Origin: Bacteroidales bacterium
GTDB taxonomy: Bacteria > Bacteroidota > Bacteroidia > Bacteroidales > UBA932
Length of the DNA stretch: 64,000 nucleotides
Direction of reading: 5' to 3'
Assembly (NCBI GenBank): GCA_017519865.1
Contig: JAFWRQ010000032.1
Span: 40,226 to 104,225 of the forward strand
In this document: piece after piece, positions 25,942 to 34,030 of the stretch
How positions within the stretch are numbered: position 1 is the first letter of the stretch
Layout of the letters: each line of letters begins with the position of its first letter
Made by a program: the position numbers and the translations under genes
The notes under the pieces: generated by a model
What the model was told of the DNA's origin: nothing
The model's database searches: none
Seen by the model: the letters and a program-made list of their open reading frames with translations, nothing else

Positions 25942-28431
25942 ATGAGACGACTGGACAGGTTCATACTCAAATCCTTCATAGGACCGTTCCTGGCGATCCT
26001 CCTGGTCGTCATGTTCATACTGGTGATGCAGTTCCTGTGGGTCTATATCGACGAACTGGTCAACAAGGGCCTGTCCTTCAGCGTCATCCTCGAGTTCCTG
26101 ATGTGGGGAGGATGTACGATCCTGCCCCTGGCCATGCCTCTCGCCACACTGCTTGCATCGATGTGGACCATAGGGCAGATGAGCGAGAACAACGAGCTCA
26201 TCGCCGTCAAGAGCGCGGGCATTTCGCTCGTGAGGATCATGTCTCCGCTGTTCGTAGCCTCCGCGATCATCAGCGTCCTGGCTTTCTATTCGGCCAATGA
26301 CCTGGTACCGATCGCTTACGACAAGATCTACACCCTCCGCGACGACATCAACAAGACAAAGGACGAGATCAAGATCCCTTCCGGCATCTTCTATGACGGC
26401 ATCGAGGGGTACGTACTGCGCGTGGACGGCCGCAACGACGACACCGGAATGATGTACGGGGTGATGGTCTATGACCATACCGGCAACAAAGGCAACACCA
26501 GCGTCACCCTGGCCGACTCGGCATATATGAAGATGTCCTCCACCAAGGAGTATCTGGCCTTCACGATGTACAACGGCACCAACTACCAGGAGACCAACAC
26601 CAGGCAGTACCGCGACACGACCCTTGAACTTCAAAAACTCTTCTTCGAAAGGCAGGAACTCATCATCCCGCTCGAGAACTATTCCTTCGAAAAGTCCGAC
26701 AGCACCAGGTTCAGCGACCAGATCAAGTCAATGAACCTCGAGGACCTGAGCAGTTTCCGCGACACGATGCACACGAAGTTCGACAATGCCTATGACACTC
26801 AGATGAAGTTCCTCAACTCTGCCATAGGCATGGCCCGGATGAACCAGCTCGACACCTCGGTGCGACGCAAGAATCTCCGGAACTTCGATGATGAGGACTT
26901 CCTGCAATGGGATGACATCAACGAGAAGATAGCCGCCTATTCGATGGCGGCAGACAAGGCCAGCTCTGTCGAGAATGAATTGAAGAGCATGAACCGCGAC
27001 GTTTATGAGTACCAGTTCTACATACGCCGCGCCGACCTGGAGATCATGCGCCGTTTCGTACAGGCCCTGGCCTGCCTCATCCTGTTCTTTATCGGAGCCC
27101 CCCTGGGCTCGTTCGTACGGAAAGGCGGACTGGGTACGGCCGCCATCATCGCCGTCCTGTTCTTCGTCCTCTACTGGGTCGTGGACCTGACGGGCACCAA
27201 GCTCGCAAAGGACGGCGCCGTATCGCCGGCCAACGGGGCTCTCATTCCGTTGTATGTGCTGGTCCCGATAGGGACATTCCTCCTTTGGAAGGCTGCGCAC
27301 GACAGTGCGTTCAACACCGACCAGCTCAAGTCCACCTGGAGGAAGATTAAGTCCCGGATAACGGGATTCTTCAAGAAGACGCGCATCGTATATATGGGCA
27401 CTCCGGAGTTCGCCGTGGCGCCGCTCGATGCCCTCATCGCCCATGGATACAAGATCGCCGGCGTCGTAACGGTGGCCGACAAGCCTTCTGGCCGCGGGCT
27501 CAAGGTGAACGAGAGCGCCGTCAAGAAATATGCGGTGGAGCATGGCATACCGGTCCTTCAGCCGGTCAAGCTAAAGGATCCGGAATTCCTGGATGCCCTT
27601 CGCGCCCTGAAGGCCGATATCTTCGTGGTGGTGGCTTTCCGCATGCTACCGGAGGAAGTCTGGTCTATGCCTAAGCTCGGCACGTTCAACCTTCACGCCG
27701 CACTTCTTCCGCAGTACCGCGGCGCCGCTCCCATCAACTGGGCGGTAATCAATGGAGAAAGGGTGACGGGAGTGACCACGTTCATGATCGACCACGACAT
27801 CGACACCGGAGGCATCATCCTCCGCGAGGAGTGCCACATCAACGACACGGACAACGCCGGAGACGTACACGACAAGCTGATGGCGCTCGGCTCCGGCCTG
27901 GTCGTGGAGACTGTCGAAGGCCTGATCCAGGGCAATGCCGAACTGCGCGTCCAGAGGTCCTTCATCCAGGGCTCGGAAGTCCTTAAGCCTGCCCCGAAAC
28001 TTACCCGTGAGCTCTGCCACATCGACTGGAACGACACTACGGAGAGTATCTACAACCTGGTCAGGGGCCTCAGCCCCTACCCTGCAGCCTTCACGGAGCT
28101 CATCCCGGTCCCGCAGCAGGTGTCCGACGGAGAAGCCGTAAAGCCCGTCCAGATGAAGATCTACAGGGCGGAGCGTATGAGCGCGGCGGACGTCGCCGCC
28201 CTCGGCGGCACCCATTCCGCAGTCTCGCCCGCCCCGGGCACCGTCCTGTCGGACGGCAAGTCGCTCCTGGCGGTCGCCACCGCCGACGGCGCCCTGCGCA
28301 TCACCGAGCTTCAGCTCGCCGGCAAGAAGCGGATGGACGTCGGCTCCTTCCTCCTCGGATTCCGCGAGCCGCAGTCCTACGTCTGCACCCCCGGCACCTC
28401 CAAGGCCGTCCTCACCTCCGTCCGTCCTTAA
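25942..28431 (+). CDS. LptF/LptG-family permease fused to methionyl-tRNA formyltransferase
   Basis: One uninterrupted 829-codon frame with two unrelated proteins. Residues 1-~475 are a YjgP/YjgQ (LptF/G) permease: N-terminal helices (12-35, 55-78, 100-118), a periplasmic beta/coiled region (~150-365) and C-terminal helices (~370-448). The family works in lipopolysaccharide export. Residues ~477-829 are a full Fmt: RIVYMGTPEFAV at the start, the formyl-folate site N583/H585 in NLHAALLPQYRGAAP, D621 in IDTGG, and a C-terminal tRNA-binding domain. Fmt formylates initiator Met-tRNA. Between residues 440 and 484 there is no ATG, GTG or TTG codon in frame. The only nearby ATG (residue 485) would remove the first Fmt strand. 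A true fusion is therefore favoured, placing Fmt at the inner face of the membrane. Confidence 0.88.
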   Translation: MRRLDRFILKSFIGPFLAILLVVMFILVMQFLWVYIDELVNKGLSFSVILEFLMWGGCTILPLAMPLATLLASMWTIGQMSENNELIAVKSAGISLVRIMSPLFVASAIISVLAFYSANDLVPIAYDKIYTLRDDINKTKDEIKIPSGIFYDGIEGYVLRVDGRNDDTGMMYGVMVYDHTGNKGNTSVTLADSAYMKMSSTKEYLAFTMYNGTNYQETNTRQYRDTTLELQKLFFERQELIIPLENYSFEKSDSTRFSDQIKSMNLEDLSSFRDTMHTKFDNAYDTQMKFLNSAIGMARMNQLDTSVRRKNLRNFDDEDFLQWDDINEKIAAYSMAADKASSVENELKSMNRDVYEYQFYIRRADLEIMRRFVQALACLILFFIGAPLGSFVRKGGLGTAAIIAVLFFVLYWVVDLTGTKLAKDGAVSPANGALIPLYVLVPIGTFLLWKAAHDSAFNTDQLKSTWRKIKSRITGFFKKTRIVYMGTPEFAVAPLDALIAHGYKIAGVVTVADKPSGRGLKVNESAVKKYAVEHGIPVLQPVKLKDPEFLDALRALKADIFVVVAFRMLPEEVWSMPKLGTFNLHAALLPQYRGAAPINWAVINGERVTGVTTFMIDHDIDTGGIILREECHINDTDNAGDVHDKLMALGSGLVVETVEGLIQGNAELRVQRSFIQGSEVLKPAPKLTRELCHIDWNDTTESIYNLVRGLSPYPAAFTELIPVPQQVSDGEAVKPVQMKIYRAERMSAADVAALGGTHSAVSPAPGTVLSDGKSLLAVATADGALRITELQLAGKKRMDVGSFLLGFREPQSYVCTPGTSKAVLTSVRP

Positions 28432-28454
28432 CCACCTTTATGAGTCCACCTTCC

Positions 28455-28564
28455 CGTGGCAACTAACTTGCTGTTTATAAGCAAGATAACTATATTCGAT
28501 ACCCTTTATACAATGAGTATCGAAACACAACAACTAACTGATTATCAATACTTAACCTGCCACG
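28455..28564. repeat. Left 110-nt structured repeat flanking the transposase gene
   Basis: Bounded by CGTGGCA (28455-28461) and its reverse complement TGCCACG (28558-28564). It contains a CTTGCT/AGCAAG hairpin near the left side and a perfect 8-bp central hairpin (28495-28502 with 28517-28524). It aligns in the same orientation with the 111-nt unit at 29634-29744: shared blocks are GATACCC, GTATC, and an AACTGA/TATCAA block near the right end. Probably a transposase recognition end. Confidence 0.7.
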
Positions 28565-28595
28565 AAAGGTTGGTATATTCCAGCCGAGTGGCCAA

Positions 28596-29549
28596 ATGGC
28601 TGATACTATGAAACGCATCTTCAAGGAGGGCATGCCTCATCATGTCTATTGCAAAGGAGTCAACGGTTACATCATCTTCTACTCCATTGCTGACTGCGTG
28701 TTCTGCATCACCTTGTATTCCTGTCTGTCGAGGAAGCACAGAATAACGATCGGTGCATTCTCAATAATGCCCAACCACATTCATTCACAACAGAACGCCC
28801 CCAGCCGGAAATCATTCATCGCTTTTAACCGTGAGTTCCTGATTCTCTTCAGCCAAGGATACAATAAGCAGCACAAACGATGTGGGAAACTTTTCCAAAC
28901 GCCTTTCGGAAGTGCGCCGAAGATGGTTGAGAAAACCATAAAGAGCAATCTCTCATACATCAACAACAACGCCCCGGCCGGAAGACTGTCTGAAGGAGTA
29001 CTGGATTATCGCTGGAATCTGATGGCTTATTATTTCAGCAGCCATCCTTTTTCCGAGCCGATCGTTCTCAATCGAGCATCACACAAGATGAGAGAAGCCA
29101 TACGCTTCGTAGACAGGTGTCGTCAAGAGAACAAGCCGTTGGATTACAGACTGCAGTCCATGCTGTTCAAAGGGCTCAGAAGCAAGGAAAGGAAACAGTT
29201 GCTCGATTATATTGTAGCCAAGTATAACTTCCTGGACTATAATTCCATACTTCAGCATTACCAGTCAATGGAAGATGCCTTGATGGCAATGGATGCAAAT
29301 ACCGGGTCGGAACACGATATCAAGGAGGACTGGGAAGACTATTCCGTATACAAGACTATGATAGAAAAGGCCTCAAACTCCGGCATAGACATGGGAACCA
29401 TCAACTTCGAGACCCTCGGAAAAGACGACTTGTTCAACCTTGTCAAAGTTCTCAGCGAAGCCACCAGTGAAAAGAGGAAGATCTTCCGCTTCCTCCACTT
29501 GGATTTGCCATCTATTACAAAGGCCGAAGGAACTGAATATAGTAAATGA
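28596..29549 (+). CDS. HUH/Y1 transposase of the REP-associated (RAYT) type
   Basis: A 317-residue protein with the HUH motif in SIMPNHIHS (H61-I-H63). A candidate catalytic tyrosine Y89 lies in SQGYNKQHKR, followed by CGKLFQ, which resembles the GxLFQ motif of RAYT proteins. The start (ATG at 28596 or 28608) follows EGMPHHVYCKGVNG, like the family opening. These enzymes nick and join single-stranded DNA at hairpins. The C-terminal 200 residues are not recognised. The gene looks less GC-rich than its neighbours and sits between two homologous 110-nt flanks, signs of mobility. The residues after HIH differ from the usual hydrophobic run, so activity is uncertain. Confidence 0.75.
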   Translation: MADTMKRIFKEGMPHHVYCKGVNGYIIFYSIADCVFCITLYSCLSRKHRITIGAFSIMPNHIHSQQNAPSRKSFIAFNREFLILFSQGYNKQHKRCGKLFQTPFGSAPKMVEKTIKSNLSYINNNAPAGRLSEGVLDYRWNLMAYYFSSHPFSEPIVLNRASHKMREAIRFVDRCRQENKPLDYRLQSMLFKGLRSKERKQLLDYIVAKYNFLDYNSILQHYQSMEDALMAMDANTGSEHDIKEDWEDYSVYKTMIEKASNSGIDMGTINFETLGKDDLFNLVKVLSEATSEKRKIFRFLHLDLPSITKAEGTEYSK

Positions 29550-29609
29550 TGGCAGGCGATGCCGTTGGTTCCGCGAAAAATGCTCCACCAGCGCCATCGC
29601 CTGCCATCA
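29547..29609. repeat. Long REP-like palindrome A, beside the transposase stop
   Basis: A 15-bp perfect outer stem (29547-29561 with 29595-29609), one C:C mismatch, a 7-bp inner stem with one G:T pair (29563-29569 with 29587-29593), and a 17-nt loop TCCGCGAAAAATGCTCC. It overlaps the last codon and stop of the transposase gene. A second element with the same plan and nearly the same loop is at 62682-62732. Confidence 0.85.
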
Positions 29610-29633
29610 CTCACATTATTCTTTAATAAGCCT

Positions 29634-29744
29634 CGTGGCAGCTATTCAGCTTAAAATCAATGAGTTAATAAACAGTGATACCCCTCGGGAGGAAGGGTAT
29701 CAAAATATAGGAATAAACTGAATATCAAACTATTGCTTGCCACG
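29634..29744. repeat. Right 111-nt structured repeat flanking the transposase gene
   Basis: Same boundaries as the left unit: CGTGGCA (29634-29640) and TGCCACG (29738-29744). The central 8-bp hairpin is TGATACCC (29676-29683) with GGGTATCA (29695-29702). TATTCAG (29643-29649) also matches CTGAATA near the right side, giving a nested stem. Outermost left and right ends of the whole element also form a 9-bp inverted repeat, CCGTGGCAA (28454-28462) with TTGCCACGG (29737-29745). Confidence 0.7.
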
Positions 29745-29763
29745 GACCTACGAAAGCGTAGCC

Positions 29764-31107
29764 CTAGAGGGTTTCCTGCTTGAGGGCTTCGACGTAGGTG
29801 TCGATGCGGCGGAGTTCCTGGGGGATGCGTATGCCCTGCGGGCAGCGAGGCACGCAGGAGTTGCAGGATATGCAGTGGTCTGCCTGCCGGACGCTGTCGA
29901 TGGCCTTGTCGTAAGAGGTCAGGTAGGCCCTCTTCAGTTTCCTGAAGTTCTTCTGGTCTGTACTCTGGGCGATCATCCCTTCATTCACGCTGCCGTTGTA
30001 ATGCTTGAAGATGGACGGGATATCGATGCCGTAAGGGCAAGGCATGCAATACTGGCAGCTGGTACACGGTACCAGCGGGTAGTCGCTGATCAGCCCGGCC
30101 ATTTCCTCCAGGAACTCGAGTTCCTCATCGGTGAGGGGCTTGAAATGTTCGAAAGTGGCGACATTGTCCTGGAGGTGCTCCATATAGGTCATACCGCTGA
30201 GTGCGGTGAGCACTCCGGGCATGGTGCCGCAGAAGCGGAACGCCCACGATGCGACTGAGCGCGAAGGCTCCCTTTCCTTGAACTGTTCGGCGACAGGGAC
30301 AGGCACGTCGCTCAGGCGGCCACCGAGAAGCGGTTCCATGATGACCACGGGGATGCCCCTGGCCACCAGCTCATCGTAAGCGTATTTCGCGCTGTAATTG
30401 CCGTGGGTCCAGTCGACATAGTTCATCTGGATCTGGCAGAAATCCCAATGGTACGTGTCGTGAAGGGCGAGGAGTTCGTCCAGGCCGCTCTCCGAGCCAT
30501 GGAAAGAGAATCCAAGGTTACGGATGCGGCCCTCGGCACGCTCCCTAAGCAGGAAATCCATCAGGCCGTTATCCAGGAAACGCTGTTTGAACGCAGCCAG
30601 GCCGGCGATATTGTGCAACAGATAATAGTCGATATGGTCGGTGTCGTAGAAGCCGAGCGACCGTCTGTACATCGCCACACCCTCCTCGTACGTCGGCTCG
30701 AAACCGCGGTGGTTGGAGAGTTTGGTGGCTATGTAGTAACTGTTGCGGGGATGGCGGCTCAAGGCCTTGGCCGTAGCCGCCTCGCTCTGCCCCTGCAGAT
30801 ACACCGGCGCGGAGTCGAAATAGTTTACACCGTGCTCTATCGCGTAATCCACCATCTCGTTGACCTTCTCCTGGTCGATGACTTCATTGCCGGCTTCATC
30901 CCTGACCATAGGCCAGCGCATGCAGCCGTAACCGAGGAGCGAAACCTTGTCGCCGGTGTTGGGATTGGTGCGCAGGGGCATCGCCTCGGACACCTCTACG
31001 CCCTTTCCCTTCTTGTCGGAGCCCGGCTTGCACGCTGCGGCCACAGCGCCCAAAGCAAGCGCGCCGGCGCCGACTTTGATGAAATCTCTTCTGGAAATGT
31101 CTTTCAT
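29764..31107 (-). CDS. Tat-exported aldo-keto reductase with ferredoxin tail, copy 1
   Basis: A 447-residue protein. The N terminus carries a twin-arginine signal (ISRRDFIKVGAGALALGA) followed by an AAAC that could be a lipobox (C26). The aldo-keto reductase barrel retains the tetrad D98, Y103, K129 and H165. The C-terminal ~90 residues hold two cysteine clusters, CTSCQYCMPCPYG and CISCNSCVPRCPQG, expected to bind two [4Fe-4S] clusters. Tat export suggests cofactors inserted before transport. It is the last of a three-gene run with a paralogue and a membrane polyferredoxin, which could feed it electrons outside the cytoplasm. The substrate is unknown. Confidence 0.85.
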   Translation of the reverse strand: MKDISRRDFIKVGAGALALGAVAAACKPGSDKKGKGVEVSEAMPLRTNPNTGDKVSLLGYGCMRWPMVRDEAGNEVIDQEKVNEMVDYAIEHGVNYFDSAPVYLQGQSEAATAKALSRHPRNSYYIATKLSNHRGFEPTYEEGVAMYRRSLGFYDTDHIDYYLLHNIAGLAAFKQRFLDNGLMDFLLRERAEGRIRNLGFSFHGSESGLDELLALHDTYHWDFCQIQMNYVDWTHGNYSAKYAYDELVARGIPVVIMEPLLGGRLSDVPVPVAEQFKEREPSRSVASWAFRFCGTMPGVLTALSGMTYMEHLQDNVATFEHFKPLTDEELEFLEEMAGLISDYPLVPCTSCQYCMPCPYGIDIPSIFKHYNGSVNEGMIAQSTDQKNFRKLKRAYLTSYDKAIDSVRQADHCISCNSCVPRCPQGIRIPQELRRIDTYVEALKQETL

Positions 31108-31117
31108 GGTCTTCGGG

Positions 31118-32458
31118 CTACAGGGTCTCCTGCTTGAGCGACTCTACGTATTGGTCTATGCGACGGAGTTCCTGGGGTATTCGGATGTGCTGGGGGCAAT
31201 GGGGAGAACACTGGTTGCAGGAGATGCAGTGGTCGGCCTGACGGACAGTCTCGATGGCTTTGTCGTAGGTCGTCAGATAGATCTTCTTCAGTTTCTTGAA
31301 ATCCTTCTGGTCAGTACTCTGGGCGATGTAGCCGTCGTTCACGCAGCTGTTGTAATGCTTGAAAATGGTAGGGATGTCTATGCCGTAGGGGCAAGGCATG
31401 CAATACTGGCAGTTGGTGCAGTCGATGAGCGGGTAGTTCTTGATGAGGCCCGCCGCTTCCTTGAGGAAGTCCATCTCCTCGTCCGTAAGGGGCTTGAAAT
31501 TCAGGAATGTCTTGAGATTGTCCTGAAGATGCTCCATATACGTCATTCCGCTCAGGGCGGTGAGAACGCGGGGCTTGGAACCGCAGAAGCGGAACGCCCA
31601 CGACGCGACGGAAGCGTCGGGCTCGCGCTCCTTGAACTGGTCCGCAACGACCTTCGGTACGCTGCTGAGGCGCCCGCCGAGGAGAGGCTCCATGATCACC
31701 ACAGGGATCCCCCTCTTGTCCAGTTCGTTATAAAGGTACTCGGCATCGCCGTCATACCAGTCGACGTAGTTCATCTGGATCTGGCAGAAGTCGAAATGGT
31801 ACTTCTCGTGATAGGTCATGACCTCGTCGAAGCCGGAGCGGCTCGGATGTACCGAGAGGCCGAGATTGCGGATGCAGCCGGCCTCGCGCTCCCGCACGAG
31901 GAAATCCATCATGCCGTTGTCCACCGCACGGCGGCGCCAGTCGTTCCCGTCGCGGACGATATGGATCAGATAATAGTCGATGTAGTCGGTCTGGAGATTC
32001 TTGAAGGAGTCGCGGTACATCTGCACCGAACGCTCGAAGGAAGGGTCTCCGGACTGGTTGGAAAGCTTGGTCGCAAGGTAATAGCTGTTGCGGGGATGGC
32101 GTGAAAGGGCGATGCCCGCAGCGGCCTCGGACTGGCCCTGAAGATAGACCGGAGACGTATCGAAATAGTTGACCCCGTTGGCCAGGGCATAGTCCACCAG
32201 TTCATTGACGGAGTCCTGGTCGACTATCTGCCTACCGTCAGGTCCTTGTATCATCTGCCAGCGCATACAGCCGTATCCGAGGATGGATACCTTGTCGCCG
32301 GTGTTGGGGTTGGTACGCAGGGGCATGCCTTCGGAAATACCCGCTGCCGGATCGGACCGCCTGCCCGAGCCGGGCTTGCAGGCGGCGGCAGTACCGAGCG
32401 CGAGAGCACCCGCGCCGGCCGCCTTGATGAAATCCCTTCTGGAAATATCCTTACCCAT
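31118..32458 (-). CDS. Tat-exported aldo-keto reductase with ferredoxin tail, copy 2
   Basis: A 446-residue protein from the ATG at 32458, 4 bp after the polyferredoxin stop; an upstream in-frame Met would lie inside that gene and precede the Tat signal oddly. It has a Tat motif (ISRRDFIKAAGAGALALG), a possible acylated C27, an AKR barrel with FDTSPVYLQG, and a ferredoxin tail CTNCQYCMPCPYG plus CISCNQCSPHCPQH. It is a paralogue of the next gene, 10 bp downstream, diverged but colinear. Together they look like two isoenzymes of one extracytoplasmic redox system. Confidence 0.85.
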   Translation of the reverse strand: MGKDISRRDFIKAAGAGALALGTAAACKPGSGRRSDPAAGISEGMPLRTNPNTGDKVSILGYGCMRWQMIQGPDGRQIVDQDSVNELVDYALANGVNYFDTSPVYLQGQSEAAAGIALSRHPRNSYYLATKLSNQSGDPSFERSVQMYRDSFKNLQTDYIDYYLIHIVRDGNDWRRRAVDNGMMDFLVREREAGCIRNLGLSVHPSRSGFDEVMTYHEKYHFDFCQIQMNYVDWYDGDAEYLYNELDKRGIPVVIMEPLLGGRLSSVPKVVADQFKEREPDASVASWAFRFCGSKPRVLTALSGMTYMEHLQDNLKTFLNFKPLTDEEMDFLKEAAGLIKNYPLIDCTNCQYCMPCPYGIDIPTIFKHYNSCVNDGYIAQSTDQKDFKKLKKIYLTTYDKAIETVRQADHCISCNQCSPHCPQHIRIPQELRRIDQYVESLKQETL

Positions 32459-32462
32459 GGCC

Positions 32463-34019
32463 CTACTCTTTAATGTGTGCAACAAGGCCCTCTACGTGGA
32501 TGGCGCTGATCGGGCGCGAAGGACAGAGGTACTCGCACTTTCCGCAGCCGATGCAACGGTCTTCGATGACGCTCGGGATGAGCGGCGACTGGCGGTTGCC
32601 CTGCTCCTTGCGGACCATCGAGATGGCGCCGGCCGGACAGCCGGAGGCGCACTTGCCGCAACTGGCCTCGCCCTTGGCCGAGACACAAAGGTCGTAGTCG
32701 ACGACCGCGCGGCCAATATGGACCATCGTCTTCTCCTCCCTAGTGATGGGAAGGATGGCGCCGGCCGGACAAACCTGCGAGCAGTTGGTACACTCAGGAC
32801 GGCAGTATCCACGGTCGAAATCCATCTTGGGCTGCATCAGGTGACCGGGATCGGTGCTCGGACGCAGGACATTGTTGGGACAGTTGGCGACGCACAGCTG
32901 GCAGGCCGTGCAATGCTTGTAGAAATGCTTGGCGCTGACAGCTCCCGGAGGGACAAGGCGCTGTTCGCGCTTCGGAGCCTTCTTGGGAAGGATGGCAGCC
33001 AGGCCGCCGTCGGTCTTCTCGCCCTCCTGGGCGTGAAGCAGGGCGGCAGATCCCGCCATCAGGGCTCCCAGCATGAACGCGCGCTTGCCGGCATCCGGAG
33101 CCTCTTCCGACGCATTTCCAGCCGGAGCGGCGGGCGCCTCCGCCGGAGCGGCGGGCTCAGCCGGAGCCGGTGTCGCGGCAGGGGCAGGAACGGCCTTGGC
33201 CTTCTTCGGACCATAGGCGAAGCGATAATCGAGAGCGCCTTCCGAGCATTGCTGCACGCACTCGAAGCAGACTACGCAGCGGGAGCAGTCGACCTTGTGG
33301 GCTTCACCGTCGATACAGGAAGCCTTGCAGTTCTTGTAGCACTTGCCGCAGGCTACACATTTGCTCTCGTCGATGGTTATGCGGAAGAGAGAGAAGCGCG
33401 AGATAAAACTGAGCGTGGTACCCACCGGGCAGATGTTGTTGCACCAGGAGCGTCCGTCAGTCCAGGCCAGATAGGTAACGCATGCCAGGGTGAGGAAAGC
33501 CACGAGAGGCACGATCCAGCCGTTGGGGTGGACGATACTGGTGACGATACGCCCGTAAGCGCTGTAAGGCGCGAGGAGGGCTACCAGGACCTGGATGCCG
33601 AGCACGAGGCAGAGCACGAAAACGGCCCAGACACCATACCGGAGCAGTTTGTGCTCGGGCTTGTAACCGAAATTCTTGCCGATACGGCGTTCAAGTTTGG
33701 GTACGGGCTTGCCCGCAGCCTTGGCCTTGGCGGCCCTGCGGGCAAAGCGTTTCATCTGAAGTTTCCCGAGGGTGCGGCGTACCCAAAGGACGAGGTCCTG
33801 GTACACGCCGAGCGGGCAGATGACGGAGCAGTAGGTGCGTCCGCAGACAAAGGTCAGCAGCACCAGCGCGACTATTACTGCGACGTTGAGGGCGAGGCAG
33901 GCGGGAAGGAACTGGAGCTTTGCCATCCAGCCCCACCATTGCTGTCCGATACCGACGAGGAGCAGGGTGATACCGACGAAGAATACGGTCGCAAGCGCGA
34001 TTCTGGTTTTCTTCAGCAT
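32463..34019 (-). CDS. Membrane polyferredoxin, NapH-like plus NapG-like
   Basis: A 518-residue protein. Residues 1-~210 have four transmembrane helices (about 8-25, 40-58, 127-150, 168-186) with NapH/CcoG-like CGRTYCSVICP and SWCNNICPVG motifs. Two ferredoxin motifs follow (CVACGKCYKNC, CSRCVVCFECVQQC). After a Pro/Ala-rich linker (276-303) comes a hydrophobic stretch preceded by Lys-Arg (311-331) and then four more clusters (CTACQLCVANCP, CRPECTNCSQVCP, CGKCASGCP, CIGCGKCEYLCP). It resembles a NapH unit fused to an exported NapG-like ferredoxin. It is first in the operon with two Tat-exported AKRs, so it probably moves electrons across or along the membrane to them. Confidence 0.85.
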   Translation of the reverse strand: MLKKTRIALATVFFVGITLLLVGIGQQWWGWMAKLQFLPACLALNVAVIVALVLLTFVCGRTYCSVICPLGVYQDLVLWVRRTLGKLQMKRFARRAAKAKAAGKPVPKLERRIGKNFGYKPEHKLLRYGVWAVFVLCLVLGIQVLVALLAPYSAYGRIVTSIVHPNGWIVPLVAFLTLACVTYLAWTDGRSWCNNICPVGTTLSFISRFSLFRITIDESKCVACGKCYKNCKASCIDGEAHKVDCSRCVVCFECVQQCSEGALDYRFAYGPKKAKAVPAPAATPAPAEPAAPAEAPAAPAGNASEEAPDAGKRAFMLGALMAGSAALLHAQEGEKTDGGLAAILPKKAPKREQRLVPPGAVSAKHFYKHCTACQLCVANCPNNVLRPSTDPGHLMQPKMDFDRGYCRPECTNCSQVCPAGAILPITREEKTMVHIGRAVVDYDLCVSAKGEASCGKCASGCPAGAISMVRKEQGNRQSPLIPSVIEDRCIGCGKCEYLCPSRPISAIHVEGLVAHIKE

Positions 34020-34030
34020 ATTAGGTTGTA

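Noticed and set aside
27340-27400. Frameshift or assembly error joining permease and Fmt
   Set aside because: Both domains are in the same frame with no gap or overlap, and codons across the junction look normal; still listed as the main alternative.
29764-32458. Recent tandem duplication of the AKR genes
   Set aside because: The two are colinear but clearly diverged throughout, so the duplication is old.
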